64,000 bases of DNA. Origin: Vibrio mangrovi. GTDB taxonomy: Bacteria; Pseudomonadota; Gammaproteobacteria; Enterobacterales; Vibrionaceae. The position numbers and the translations under genes are program-made. Below are positions 47,074 to 55,353 of this stretch, piece after piece. Under the pieces are notes generated by a model. That model was not told the DNA's origin, made no database searches, and worked only from the letters and a program-made list of their open reading frames with translations. Within the stretch, counting starts at the first letter, position 1. Every line of letters begins with the position of its first letter. Location of the stretch: assembly GCF_024346955.1 (NCBI RefSeq), contig NZ_AP024883.1, positions 434,001 through 498,000 of the forward strand, read 5' to 3'.

Positions 47074-48783
47074 TTATGGCATTTCCTGCGGAAGTTCATC
47101 ATTTCCTGAGATGGTAAAAGAATACTGAGGGAATAGATACTCAGCTTCGATTCGGGATTGTTCCGCACGATTCATATCCCCTGTGTGCCGGTATAAGGTA
47201 ATGAGCAACTGATAATATACCGGCCTGGGCTGCCTCTGGATTAACCCGAGTAACCAGGGAATATAAGTACTCAACTGTTGCCGGTGCTTTTCCGTATCTT
47301 TTTGCTTCAACTGGTGGATAAGTTGCTCCTGCATCAGACGATCCTTCCATAATAAAGGGAAATGAATGTTCTTCAGTAGTGTAATATCTTGTTCTTGCTT
47401 ATATAGACTAAAAATAACCTGTGTTTTGAGTATTGCTCCAAAGTAAAGCAGTGTTGAAACAGGTAATACAATCATTGTTCCCTGCAAAATACGGGTTGCC
47501 AGTGTATGTAGTGATACGCTTTTGTATTTTGCAACGCGTTGATCGACCCAAAACAGCAGGATGATGAAGGTTATCCAGTGAATGGCGGACAGACAAAATA
47601 CATCATCGATTTGACACTCTAATGCGATTGGGAAAAGCAGGGAGAGTGTCGCCAGACGGGTTTTAGGTTTTGCATAATATATACGCCCCAGAACGAATAG
47701 AACGGCCAGAGTAATCGCAAATATAGGCAGGAGACCGCCTTCAATTCCCCAGTAAAGCACCTCATTATGCGGATGTGACAGTCCTGCCAATGGGGATGGA
47801 TAATCCGGGTTTAGTTGATGTTGGCGTGAACTGTATAGCACATATTCTTCTTCAAAATGTCCGTAGCCATAGCCGGTAAAGGGCTTTTCTATCAACATAT
47901 CTACTGTTTGAGTCAGGCTGCCTGATAAAGGTGACAGGCGTTTTAAGTACTGAGAGCTAAATGGCGTTGAGTAAAGTGCCTGAATCAGGATGAAGCCAAG
48001 TAGCGTTCCTGCCCCGATAGAAATACTCCATCCCCAGAGCCTTTTTCTGCTGGCAAAGCGATAGAGATAAGGAAATATTGCCAGAATCCCAATGAGCGTC
48101 ACTCCCCATCCGGTTACAGAGCGGAGTAATACTAAAAGAGGGATTGAAAGTAATGGTGTGATGTACAGCAGGCCAGCAATACTTATTTGAGTCTGGTATT
48201 TCTTCAAATGCCTGGAAAGCAAATACCCTGATGCAAGAATACCGGTTGCTATATAAGTCGCGAATGTATTTGCTGTCGGAAATACGCCGAGAGGAACAAC
48301 GGACGGATTTTTCAGTAGCTGATAGTAAGCCAGACATCCTTCAATCAATGTTGAGAGCACAATTAACCAGATAAGCCTGTGCTTATGCTTATTGCTAAAA
48401 CGAAATTGTTGGATGACAGAAAAAAGAAAAAGCCCTCCCCATAATGCAATTACCCGGGAAGCGGTAAGCTTGATTGATGCGTTGTGGTAGAACAACGGAA
48501 TGGATAGCAACAGACAACATAAAAAGAGACCAATGGTCAGTTTTGAATATCTGACTTTCCGGGTCCGGACTATCTGCAGCAGTCCTACGGAAATCGCAAT
48601 ACTAACCAAAAACCAGGTTGCGATGTTAAACGGAAGTATGACTTCATTTCCTGCATCAGAGTAAAAGGGAAGATGCAGTGCAAAAAGATACAGGACCCCG
48701 ATAACAAACAGGAAAGGTCGATTTAAAGGAATTTTTACCGGAGGAGTTTCAAGTTGAGTTCCCCGGACGATTAGTATCGCCAT
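47074..48783 (-). CDS. pglL: Wzy/PglL-family inner-membrane O-oligosaccharyltransferase or O-antigen ligase
   Basis: A 569-aa polytopic protein with about 10-12 hydrophobic segments in the first 440 residues and a soluble, helix-rich (TPR-like) C-terminus of about 120 residues. The Wzy_C region holds PLAGLSHPHNEVLYWGIEGG, the periplasmic loop with the HN pair typical of PglL/WaaL ligases. In this position V. cholerae has VC0393, which I recall being reported as a PglL-type enzyme glycosylating protein. Family is fairly sure; whether the acceptor is protein, lipid A or a growing glycan is not. Downstream of uvrA on the same strand, separated by 71 bp with a hairpin. Confidence 0.75.
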   Translation of the reverse strand: MAILIVRGTQLETPPVKIPLNRPFLFVIGVLYLFALHLPFYSDAGNEVILPFNIATWFLVSIAISVGLLQIVRTRKVRYSKLTIGLFLCCLLLSIPLFYHNASIKLTASRVIALWGGLFLFSVIQQFRFSNKHKHRLIWLIVLSTLIEGCLAYYQLLKNPSVVPLGVFPTANTFATYIATGILASGYLLSRHLKKYQTQISIAGLLYITPLLSIPLLVLLRSVTGWGVTLIGILAIFPYLYRFASRKRLWGWSISIGAGTLLGFILIQALYSTPFSSQYLKRLSPLSGSLTQTVDMLIEKPFTGYGYGHFEEEYVLYSSRQHQLNPDYPSPLAGLSHPHNEVLYWGIEGGLLPIFAITLAVLFVLGRIYYAKPKTRLATLSLLFPIALECQIDDVFCLSAIHWITFIILLFWVDQRVAKYKSVSLHTLATRILQGTMIVLPVSTLLYFGAILKTQVIFSLYKQEQDITLLKNIHFPLLWKDRLMQEQLIHQLKQKDTEKHRQQLSTYIPWLLGLIQRQPRPVYYQLLITLYRHTGDMNRAEQSRIEAEYLFPQYSFTISGNDELPQEMP

Positions 48784-48800
48784 AGTCTCATTTAAATTGC

Positions 48801-48837
48801 GGGGAGAGGCATGTTCTTAATTTGTATTCCTCTCCCC
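48801..48837 (-). terminator. Hairpin between uvrA and the PglL-type gene
   Basis: GGGGAGAGG (48801-48809) pairs perfectly with CCTCTCCCC (48829-48837) across a 19-base loop. No T-run follows on the minus strand, so it is more likely a processing or attenuation element than a full terminator. Confidence 0.4.
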
Positions 48838-48853
48838 ATAGGAAGCATAGGGG

Positions 48854-51676
48854 TTATTCTAACATAGGTTTCAGAAAACGTGCTGTATGAGAACCAGCTA
48901 CATCAGCGACATCTTCTGGTGTTCCCTGAGCAATGATTTCGCCACCACCCTGTCCACCTTCCGGGCCCAGATCAACAATCCAGTCGGCGGTTTTGATGAC
49001 ATCCAGGTTGTGTTCAATAACTACAACGGTGTTTCCATGATCACGGAGCCGATGAAGTACGGAGAGTAGTTGTTGAATGTCGTGGAAGTGTAGCCCTGTT
49101 GTTGGTTCATCGAGAATATATAAAGTTTTTCCAGTATCCCGTTTAGAAAGTTCTCGGGCCAGTTTTACCCGTTGAGCTTCACCACCTGAAAGAGTAGTCG
49201 CCGCCTGACCTAAGCGAATATAAGAGAGTCCGACATCCATTAGGGTTTGCAGTTTTCTGGCGATGACAGGGACAGGATCGAAGAAAGCTCTGGCATCTTC
49301 GACCGTCATTTCAAGCACTTCGTCAATTGTTTTTCCTTTGTACCGAACTTCCAGCGTTTCCCGGTTATAACGTTTGCCTTTACAGATATCACAAGGGACA
49401 TAAACATCAGGCAGGAAGTGCATTTCTACTTTTATTACCCCGTCACCCTGACAGGCTTCACATCTACCGCCACGAACATTAAAACTAAATCGTCCCGGTT
49501 TATAACCGCGTGAACGTGACTCTTGAGTACCGGCAAACAACTCACGAATCGGCGTAAAAATTCCGGTATAAGTGGCCGGATTTGAGCGTGGTGTCCGACC
49601 GATAGGACTCTGGTCAATATCAATCACTTTGTCGAGTTGATTGAGTCCTTGAATTTTTTTGTAAGGGGCGGGTTCTTCAACGCTGGCTCCATTCAGTTCG
49701 ATATGAGCTATTTTATAAAATGTATCATTGATAAGTGTCGATTTCCCTGAACCTGAAACACCGGTTACACAGGTGAATAATCCAATTGGGATTGTCAGGG
49801 AAACTTCTTTCAGATTGTTTCCGCTGGCTCCAAGCAGCTCGACGACTTTCTTTGGATCATATGGTGTTCTTTGGGATGGAATCGTTATTGACTTCTCCCC
49901 ACTCAGGTATTGGCCGGTCAGGGAATCTGGTGTTGCAATGATTTCTTCTACATGCCCTTGTGCGACAATATGCCCGCCATGAACTCCGGCTCCCGGACCG
50001 ATATCGACGATATAATCAGCCATCCGGATTGCATCTTCATCATGTTCAACGACGATCACTGTGTTTCCTAAATCACGAAGGTGTGTCAAGGTCTGGAGGA
50101 GCCTTTCATTATCCCGCTGATGTAAACCGATTGAGGGTTCATCCAGAACATACATTACTCCAACCAATCCGGCTCCGATTTGACTGGCAAGTCGGATTCT
50201 CTGTGCTTCACCACCGGAAAGGGTTTCAGCACTGCGTGAAAGGTTGAGATAATTCAGGCCGACATTGACCAGAAACTGGAGTCGATCATTGATCTCTTTC
50301 ATGACTTTCTCAGCAATCTGGGCCTTTTGACCAGTTAACTGTAATGACTGGAAGAACGTTAGCGCTTCAGAAATACTCAGTTCAACAATCTCAGGAAGAG
50401 AAGTCTCATTGACGAAAACATGTCGGGCTTCTTCACGGAGTCTGGCTCCCTGGCAACTGGCACATGGCTTGGTGGAGATAAACTTAATCAGCTCTTCCCG
50501 AACCGAATTCGATTCAGTCTCTTTATATCTTCTCTCCAGATTACTCAGAATACCTTCGAAAGGATGATTCTTGACCCGGATATCTCCACGATCATTGACA
50601 TATTTAAACTCGACTGACTGCATTCCTGAGCCTTGCAGGATAACATCTTGGATTTTCTTTGGTAATTTTTCAAAAGGTGTCGTTAATTCAAAATCATAAT
50701 GCTCAGCGAGTGAAGTAAGCATCTGAAAATAGTAGAAGTTCTTTTTGTCCCATCCACGAATCGCTCCATCGGCCAGACTTAAACTTTTGTTCTGAACGAC
50801 TCTGGAAGGATCAAAATATTGCTGAACACCTAAACCATCACAAGTATGGCATGCACCTGCCGGGTTATTGAATGAGAACAGTCTTGGTTCTAGTTCTTGC
50901 ATACTATAGCCACAATGGGGGCAGGCAAAATTAGATGAAAAGACGATTTCATCTCCTGACTCTTCCATGGGTGCGGCGATGACAATACCACCAGAAAGTT
51001 CCAGAGCGGTTTCAAAAGATTCAGCTAAACGTTGTTGTAAATCTGACCGAACTTTAAAGCGATCGACAATAACCTCAATGGTGTGTTTCTTATGGAGCTC
51101 CAGAGGTGGAGGATCGGATAAATCACAAGTTTCACCGTCAATTCTGGCACGAATAAATCCTTGTGCTGCAAGGTTTGCCAGAGTTTTTACATGTTCTCCC
51201 TTCCGTTCTTTGATAATAGGAGAGAGCAGCATCATTCTTGTTCCTTCAGGAAGTTCAAGAACTTTATCGACCATTTGGCTTACTGTTTGTGCCGCCAACG
51301 GCGTATGATGTTCCGGACAGCGGGGTTCTCCGACCCGGGCATAAAGCAACCGTAAATAATCGTAGATTTCAGTAATGGTTCCGACAGTTGAACGTGGATT
51401 ATGTGATGTCGATTTCTGTTCGATAGATATTGCCGGAGACAGCCCTTCGATATGATCAACATCTGGTTTTTCCATTAAAGAAAGAAACTGTCTTGCATAG
51501 GCAGATAAAGACTCAACATAGCGTCTTTGACCTTCTGCATACAGAGTATCGAAGGCGAGGGATGATTTCCCTGACCCAGATAAGCCGGTGACAACAATGA
51601 GTTTGTCACGTGGAAGGGTCAGACTGATATTTTTTAAATTGTGGGTACGGGCACCCCGAACTTCAATACTATCCAT
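48854..51676 (-). CDS. uvrA: Excinuclease ABC subunit A, UvrA
   Basis: The damage-recognition ATPase of nucleotide excision repair, working as a UvrA2-UvrB complex. 940 aa, the same as E. coli. Two ABC modules: Walker [10 protein letters not shown] near residue 31 and GVSGSGKST near 640, with signatures LSGGEAQR in both halves. Zinc fingers are seen as CPHCGYS..CHTC and [14 protein letters not shown]. The UvrB-binding and insertion domains are intact. The N-terminus [16 protein letters not shown] matches the family start. Controlled by a LexA box 77 bp upstream. Confidence 0.98.
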   Translation of the reverse strand: MDSIEVRGARTHNLKNISLTLPRDKLIVVTGLSGSGKSSLAFDTLYAEGQRRYVESLSAYARQFLSLMEKPDVDHIEGLSPAISIEQKSTSHNPRSTVGTITEIYDYLRLLYARVGEPRCPEHHTPLAAQTVSQMVDKVLELPEGTRMMLLSPIIKERKGEHVKTLANLAAQGFIRARIDGETCDLSDPPPLELHKKHTIEVIVDRFKVRSDLQQRLAESFETALELSGGIVIAAPMEESGDEIVFSSNFACPHCGYSMQELEPRLFSFNNPAGACHTCDGLGVQQYFDPSRVVQNKSLSLADGAIRGWDKKNFYYFQMLTSLAEHYDFELTTPFEKLPKKIQDVILQGSGMQSVEFKYVNDRGDIRVKNHPFEGILSNLERRYKETESNSVREELIKFISTKPCASCQGARLREEARHVFVNETSLPEIVELSISEALTFFQSLQLTGQKAQIAEKVMKEINDRLQFLVNVGLNYLNLSRSAETLSGGEAQRIRLASQIGAGLVGVMYVLDEPSIGLHQRDNERLLQTLTHLRDLGNTVIVVEHDEDAIRMADYIVDIGPGAGVHGGHIVAQGHVEEIIATPDSLTGQYLSGEKSITIPSQRTPYDPKKVVELLGASGNNLKEVSLTIPIGLFTCVTGVSGSGKSTLINDTFYKIAHIELNGASVEEPAPYKKIQGLNQLDKVIDIDQSPIGRTPRSNPATYTGIFTPIRELFAGTQESRSRGYKPGRFSFNVRGGRCEACQGDGVIKVEMHFLPDVYVPCDICKGKRYNRETLEVRYKGKTIDEVLEMTVEDARAFFDPVPVIARKLQTLMDVGLSYIRLGQAATTLSGGEAQRVKLARELSKRDTGKTLYILDEPTTGLHFHDIQQLLSVLHRLRDHGNTVVVIEHNLDVIKTADWIVDLGPEGGQGGGEIIAQGTPEDVADVAGSHTARFLKPMLE

Positions 51677-51752
51677 CTTCTATGCTCTTATGCTTTAGTA
51701 ACATGTTGCAGTTTCTTAGTATTACATAGAGTCAGAAATGAGCAAAGCGTTA

Positions 51753-51768
51753 CTGTATAAAAAAACAG
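51753..51768 (-). promoter_or_regulatory. LexA (SOS) box upstream of uvrA
   Basis: CTGTATAAAAAAACAG: CTG-N10-CAG with the AT-rich centre of the gammaproteobacterial consensus, 77 bp before the uvrA start. Confidence 0.82.
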
Positions 51769-51896
51769 TAATCATGTTTAAATAATATCAAAATGCATTT
51801 TTAGTGAGCTCACAGGTTTACAGACAAAACAGAGATTTGAATCCTTCTTTGTACGGTGCAAACTGGCGCCCTATCGGGGAAGTTGGATATAAAACA

Positions 51897-51918
51897 ATGA
51901 GCGACATATGCCGCTCAT
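51897..51918 (-). terminator. Probable galU terminator
   Basis: ATGAGCG and CGCTCAT form a stem over an 8-base loop. On the minus strand it is followed by TGTTTTATATC. It lies 19 bp past the galU stop. Confidence 0.6.
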
Positions 51919-51936
51919 ATAACTTTTAGCATAAAA

Positions 51937-52824
51937 TTATGCGGAAAGAGCTTGTTCGCCTTTCTTGGTTGAATGTTTATTGAGTTCGACTTTTTCTGGA
52001 TTCTTTTTGTAAAGGTGCTCGAAACAATAATTAATTGCTTCAATATATCCTTCTACACTTCCACAATCGAAACGATGTCCTTTGAATTTATAGGCGAGAA
52101 CACAACCTGCTTTTGCCTGCTTCAGTAACGCATCCGTGATTTGGATTTCTCCACCTTTACCGGGTTCTGTCTGCTCAATTAAATCAAAAATATCGGGCGT
52201 CAAAATATAGCGACCAATAATAGCAAGGTTACTTGGAGCAGATCCCGGTTCCGGTTTTTCTACCATGTCATCTACCCGGAAAAGATCATCTTTGATCATT
52301 TCCCCGGCAATAACACCATACTTGTGGGTTTCATCTGCAGGGACTTCCTGAACGGCGACAATTGAGCAGCGGAACTGTTTGAACAGAGCAACCATCTGAG
52401 CAAGCACACCTTCGCCTTCGCTGACACAAAGATCATCAGCGAGGACAACTGCGAATGGTTCGTCACCTACAAGTTCACGACCTGTAAGTATTGCATGGCC
52501 CAGGCCTTTCATTTCACGCTGGCGGATATAGGTAAAATTTGTGGTTTCGATAATTTTACGGATATCTACAAGTAACTCTTCTTTGTTTGTTCCCTTAATT
52601 TGGTGCTCCAGCTCATAGTTCATATCGAAATGATCCATGATTGAATGCTTTCCTCGCCCGGTAACAATACACATACCGTTCATCCCTGCCTGAATTGCTT
52701 CATCAACACCATATTCGATTAATGGTTTGTTGACGACAGGCATCATTTCTTTCGGCATCGATTTGGTTGCGGGCAAAAATCTGGTTCCATAGCCAGCTGC
52801 TGGGAAGAGACACTTTTTAATCAT
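51937..52824 (-). CDS. galU: UTP-glucose-1-phosphate uridylyltransferase GalU
   Basis: Makes UDP-glucose for LPS, capsule and galactose metabolism. The start is ATG 52824 (295 aa), giving MIKKCLFPAAGYGTRFLPATK, the nucleotide-binding signature at the usual N-terminal distance; the frame runs 16 codons further up but adds no homologous sequence. Others: MPKEMMPVVNKPLIEYGVDEA, VVLADDLCVSE (metal-binding Asp), VEKPEPGSAPSNLAIIGRYILTP and FKGHRFDCGSVEGYIEA. Upstream on the same strand is the LuxR regulator, downstream uvrA. Confidence 0.96.
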   Translation of the reverse strand: MIKKCLFPAAGYGTRFLPATKSMPKEMMPVVNKPLIEYGVDEAIQAGMNGMCIVTGRGKHSIMDHFDMNYELEHQIKGTNKEELLVDIRKIIETTNFTYIRQREMKGLGHAILTGRELVGDEPFAVVLADDLCVSEGEGVLAQMVALFKQFRCSIVAVQEVPADETHKYGVIAGEMIKDDLFRVDDMVEKPEPGSAPSNLAIIGRYILTPDIFDLIEQTEPGKGGEIQITDALLKQAKAGCVLAYKFKGHRFDCGSVEGYIEAINYCFEHLYKKNPEKVELNKHSTKKGEQALSA

Positions 52825-52943
52825 CTTGTCATCGCCTTTTTTGTATTCAGGTTTTCCATAAGTTTCATTCACTGTATCACGCCTTACTCTATGACATTGA
52901 CCCTGGATTGAAAGGATACGGTCAAATCATACAGCTGACTCAT

Positions 52944-53591
52944 TTATGAGACTAGGTTTTGTTTCGCCCATGTTGTGGCTTGTGTTCGATTTTTTACGGA
53001 TATTTTTTTAAAGATCTGATACAAATGCGATTTTACGGTAAATTCACTGATAAACAGACTATCAGCGATTTGTGTATTTGTCGCACCTGTCTTTAAACAA
53101 CGCAGAATTTCCAATTCTCTGGAAGTTAGGGATATGGTTGCACTGATATTCTGATTCTTAAATAAATATCGATAGTAGTGTAGGAGTTGACCGCAGATGT
53201 GTCGAGGTAAATAGATTTGCCCGTCGCGGATCTCTCGTAGTGCTGTGATAATTAAGTCAATAGGATCGCTACGATAGAATAGCCCTTTTAAGTTTCCTAA
53301 CTGAAGTAATTCCTCTGTTCTGGGACGTTTCTCGACATTAATAGCAACGGTTTCAATACGATAATCCAGTACATTATATGTATTCAGGTGCGATAGTAGC
53401 GTTTCTTTGTGTTGATAATCAAACAGGAGGATTTTATGTCTGTCAGTATGGTGGGAAAGCATAAACTGTCGGGGCTGAATCTTTGGTAGTATCTGCCCTA
53501 GTTGTATTTCTATCTCGTTATAAATCGCTGAAGGTTCCTGATTATCGGGATAAAGAATGTAAAGAGTTCTGTTGTAGTTTGATCTGTTCAT
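52944..53591 (-). CDS. qstR: LuxR-family transcriptional regulator, QstR-like
   Basis: A 215-aa (from ATG 53591) DNA-binding protein. The C-terminal LuxR helix-turn-helix is clear: LTSRELEILRCLKTGATNTQ.. then IADSLFISEFTVKSHLYQIFKKISVKNRTQA. The N-terminal half is a degenerate receiver-like domain without the phosphoacceptor signature, as in VpsT/CsgD/QstR. The position between galU and ssb is that of V. cholerae VC0396 (QstR), the quorum-sensing and TfoX-dependent activator of competence and type VI secretion, and its length is close (about 214 aa). A start at 53627 (227 aa) is possible; neither has a strong Shine-Dalgarno. QstR identity is inferred from synteny, length and domain. Confidence 0.78.
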   Translation of the reverse strand: MNRSNYNRTLYILYPDNQEPSAIYNEIEIQLGQILPKIQPRQFMLSHHTDRHKILLFDYQHKETLLSHLNTYNVLDYRIETVAINVEKRPRTEELLQLGNLKGLFYRSDPIDLIITALREIRDGQIYLPRHICGQLLHYYRYLFKNQNISATISLTSRELEILRCLKTGATNTQIADSLFISEFTVKSHLYQIFKKISVKNRTQATTWAKQNLVS

Positions 53592-53863
53592 ATTTTTATT
53601 GGTGTGGCAAGGGAGTATTGAAAACATGCCAGAACTAGAAAAGTTCTTCTAATTCAATGAATTGTTTGTCGTGTGAGTTCGTGTGTGATTGAAAGTGTGA
53701 AGTCTGTTAGTTTTAAAAATTCCGAGTGGAATCTAAAAAGTGGTGTGATTTCCGGGACTTTTTGGTGAATTGCAATCAGAATTCAGTAAGGTAGTTGAGA
53801 CCTTTATCAGGCGTGGTATCCTATAGCGCTTAACAGATACATCATGAGATGACGGAGCAAAGC

Positions 53864-54397
53864 ATGGCAAGCCGTGGAGTAAACAAAGTTATATTAGTTG
53901 GGAACCTTGGAAGTGATCCTGAAGTTCGTTATATGCCAAGTGGTGGTGCTGTTGCGAACATCACGATTGCGACGTCAGAAACATGGCGTGATAAAACCAC
54001 GGGTGAGCAGAGAGAGAAAACCGAGTGGCATCGTGTTGCGTTGTTCGGCAAATTAGCAGAAGTTGCCGGAGAATATTTACGGAAAGGTTCTCAGGTTTAT
54101 ATTGAGGGACAACTACAGACCCGTAAATGGCAGGATCAAAGTGGCCAGGAGCGTTATACGACAGAAGTCGTTGTTCAGGGGTATAATGGTGTCATGCAGA
54201 TGTTGGGTGGACGTCAGGGACCTGGAGGCCAGCCTCAACCAGGGATGCAATCTCAACAGCAGGGTGGATGGGGACAGCCTCAGCAGCCGATGCAATCTCA
54301 ACCAGTTCAGCAACCTCAACATCAGCCTCAACAGTCCGCACCTCAGCCTCAGTATAATGAGCCGCCAATGGATTTTGATGATGATATTCCATTCTGA
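53864..54397 (+). CDS. ssb: Single-stranded DNA-binding protein SSB
   Basis: Binds ssDNA as a tetramer in replication, repair and recombination. I chose ATG 53864 (177 aa), six bases after GGAG, giving [20 protein letters not shown], the family start. The OB fold covers about 1-110 ([32 protein letters not shown]). A long Gly/Gln/Pro linker with repeated QPQ follows, then the protein-interaction tip MDFDDDIPF. Divergent from the qstR-galU-uvrA block. No LexA box was seen just upstream. Confidence 0.97.
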   Translation: MASRGVNKVILVGNLGSDPEVRYMPSGGAVANITIATSETWRDKTTGEQREKTEWHRVALFGKLAEVAGEYLRKGSQVYIEGQLQTRKWQDQSGQERYTTEVVVQGYNGVMQMLGGRQGPGGQPQPGMQSQQQGGWGQPQQPMQSQPVQQPQHQPQQSAPQPQYNEPPMDFDDDIPF

Positions 54398-54450
54398 GGA
54401 ATGTCAGACAGTAAAGTAATCCACTTATATATTGTTGGAATAATCAAGAG

Positions 54451-54480
54451 CCCTCTTTCACTTTGTGAAGAGGGTTTTTT
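54451..54480 (+). terminator. Rho-independent terminator of ssb
   Basis: CCCTCTTTCAC, loop TTT, GTGAAGAGGG followed by TTTTTT, with one bulged T in the stem. About 54 bp after the ssb stop. Confidence 0.88.
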
Positions 54481-54695
54481 ACTCATTAAATTTTATATTA
54501 GAGGTGTTTTTTCAAAGTCTGAAGAATATCTTTCTTTGGTACTGTTGAGTCTTGATCCAGAGCTCGTCATTAATGTCGACATCGTGTGTCGAAACTAATT
54601 TTTTTGAGCCCCATTATTCTCTTCTATATTTATACATCGTACAGTTCTCCATTCAACTGATTGATTTTATTTGATTAAAATTAATTTCATATACA
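54481..54695. other. AT-rich upstream region of the hyf operon
   Basis: No gene. Strongly AT-rich, with runs such as GATTTTATTTGATTAAAATT that could bend DNA or bind IHF between an activator site and the sigma-54 promoter. I could not identify a definite FhlA/HyfR site. Confidence 0.4.
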
Positions 54696-54710
54696 TGGCA
54701 TGGTTATTGC
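54696..54710 (+). promoter_or_regulatory. Sigma-54 promoter of the hyf operon
   Basis: TGGCATGGTTATTGC: near-perfect match to TGGCACG-N4-TTGC with GG and GC ten bases apart. Start expected near 54722; hyfA begins at 54744 after AGGGGA. Formate hydrogenlyase operons in enterics use RpoN with FhlA or HyfR. Confidence 0.88.
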
Positions 54711-54743
54711 CCTAAATGGCTTATTTAGCTGTCAGGGGATGCT

Positions 54744-55349
54744 ATGAAAAATTTTGTAATTGCAGATCCTAAGAAGTGTATCGGGTGTCGGACATGCATG
54801 GCTGCTTGTTCAGATGTTCACCAGAAAGTCGGTCTGCAAAGTTATCCGCGTCTGACTGTTGTGAAAAATGAAGATACAACAGTCCCGGTTATGTGTCGCC
54901 ATTGTGAAGATGCTCCGTGTGCAACGGTTTGTCCGGTTCAGGCGATCACTAAAGAAGCGGATCGGATACTCCTTAATGAATCTATCTGCGTTGGTTGTAC
55001 GTTATGTGCGGTTGCTTGCCCGTTTGGAGCGATTGCGTTTGATGGGAGTCGACCTATTTCGTTAGCGAATAGCTACGATACATATATTCCTTCTACACCA
55101 CGTACCAGTAATCCATCTACATCTGTTCCCGGAACCTTTGGGCATGATCTTCTGGCTTGGGAGCCAGGAGTAAAGAGTATCGCTGTGAAATGCGATTTGT
55201 GTGAATTCAGGGAGAACGGTCCGGCTTGCGTTGAGGTCTGCCCGACTGATGCGATTGTTTTGGTCAGTGAAGAATCGACGGAGAATGCTCGTAATCTCAA
55301 GAGAGAATTGACTGCCAACGGATTACTGACTGTGAATATGGAGAAATAA
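54744..55349 (+). CDS. hyfA: Hydrogenase-4 / formate hydrogenlyase iron-sulfur subunit HyfA (HycB-like)
   Basis: A 201-aa cytoplasmic polyferredoxin passing electrons between the formate dehydrogenase unit and the membrane hydrogenase. It holds four [4Fe-4S] sites: CIGCRTCMAACSDVH, CRHCEDAPCATVCP, CVGCTLCAVACPFGA and a C-terminal CDLC..CVEVCP. E. coli HyfA has 205 aa. First gene of the operon, 34 bp after the sigma-54 site and four bases before hyfB. Confidence 0.93.
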   Translation: MKNFVIADPKKCIGCRTCMAACSDVHQKVGLQSYPRLTVVKNEDTTVPVMCRHCEDAPCATVCPVQAITKEADRILLNESICVGCTLCAVACPFGAIAFDGSRPISLANSYDTYIPSTPRTSNPSTSVPGTFGHDLLAWEPGVKSIAVKCDLCEFRENGPACVEVCPTDAIVLVSEESTENARNLKRELTANGLLTVNMEK

Positions 55350-55353
55350 TTTT

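Noticed and set aside
52825..52872. 16-codon N-terminal extension of galU
   Set aside because: Family members start at the equivalent of MIKKCLFPAAGYGTR; the extension adds unrelated residues.
54401..54598. 65-codon frame after ssb
   Set aside because: It spans the ssb terminator hairpin and has no ribosome site.
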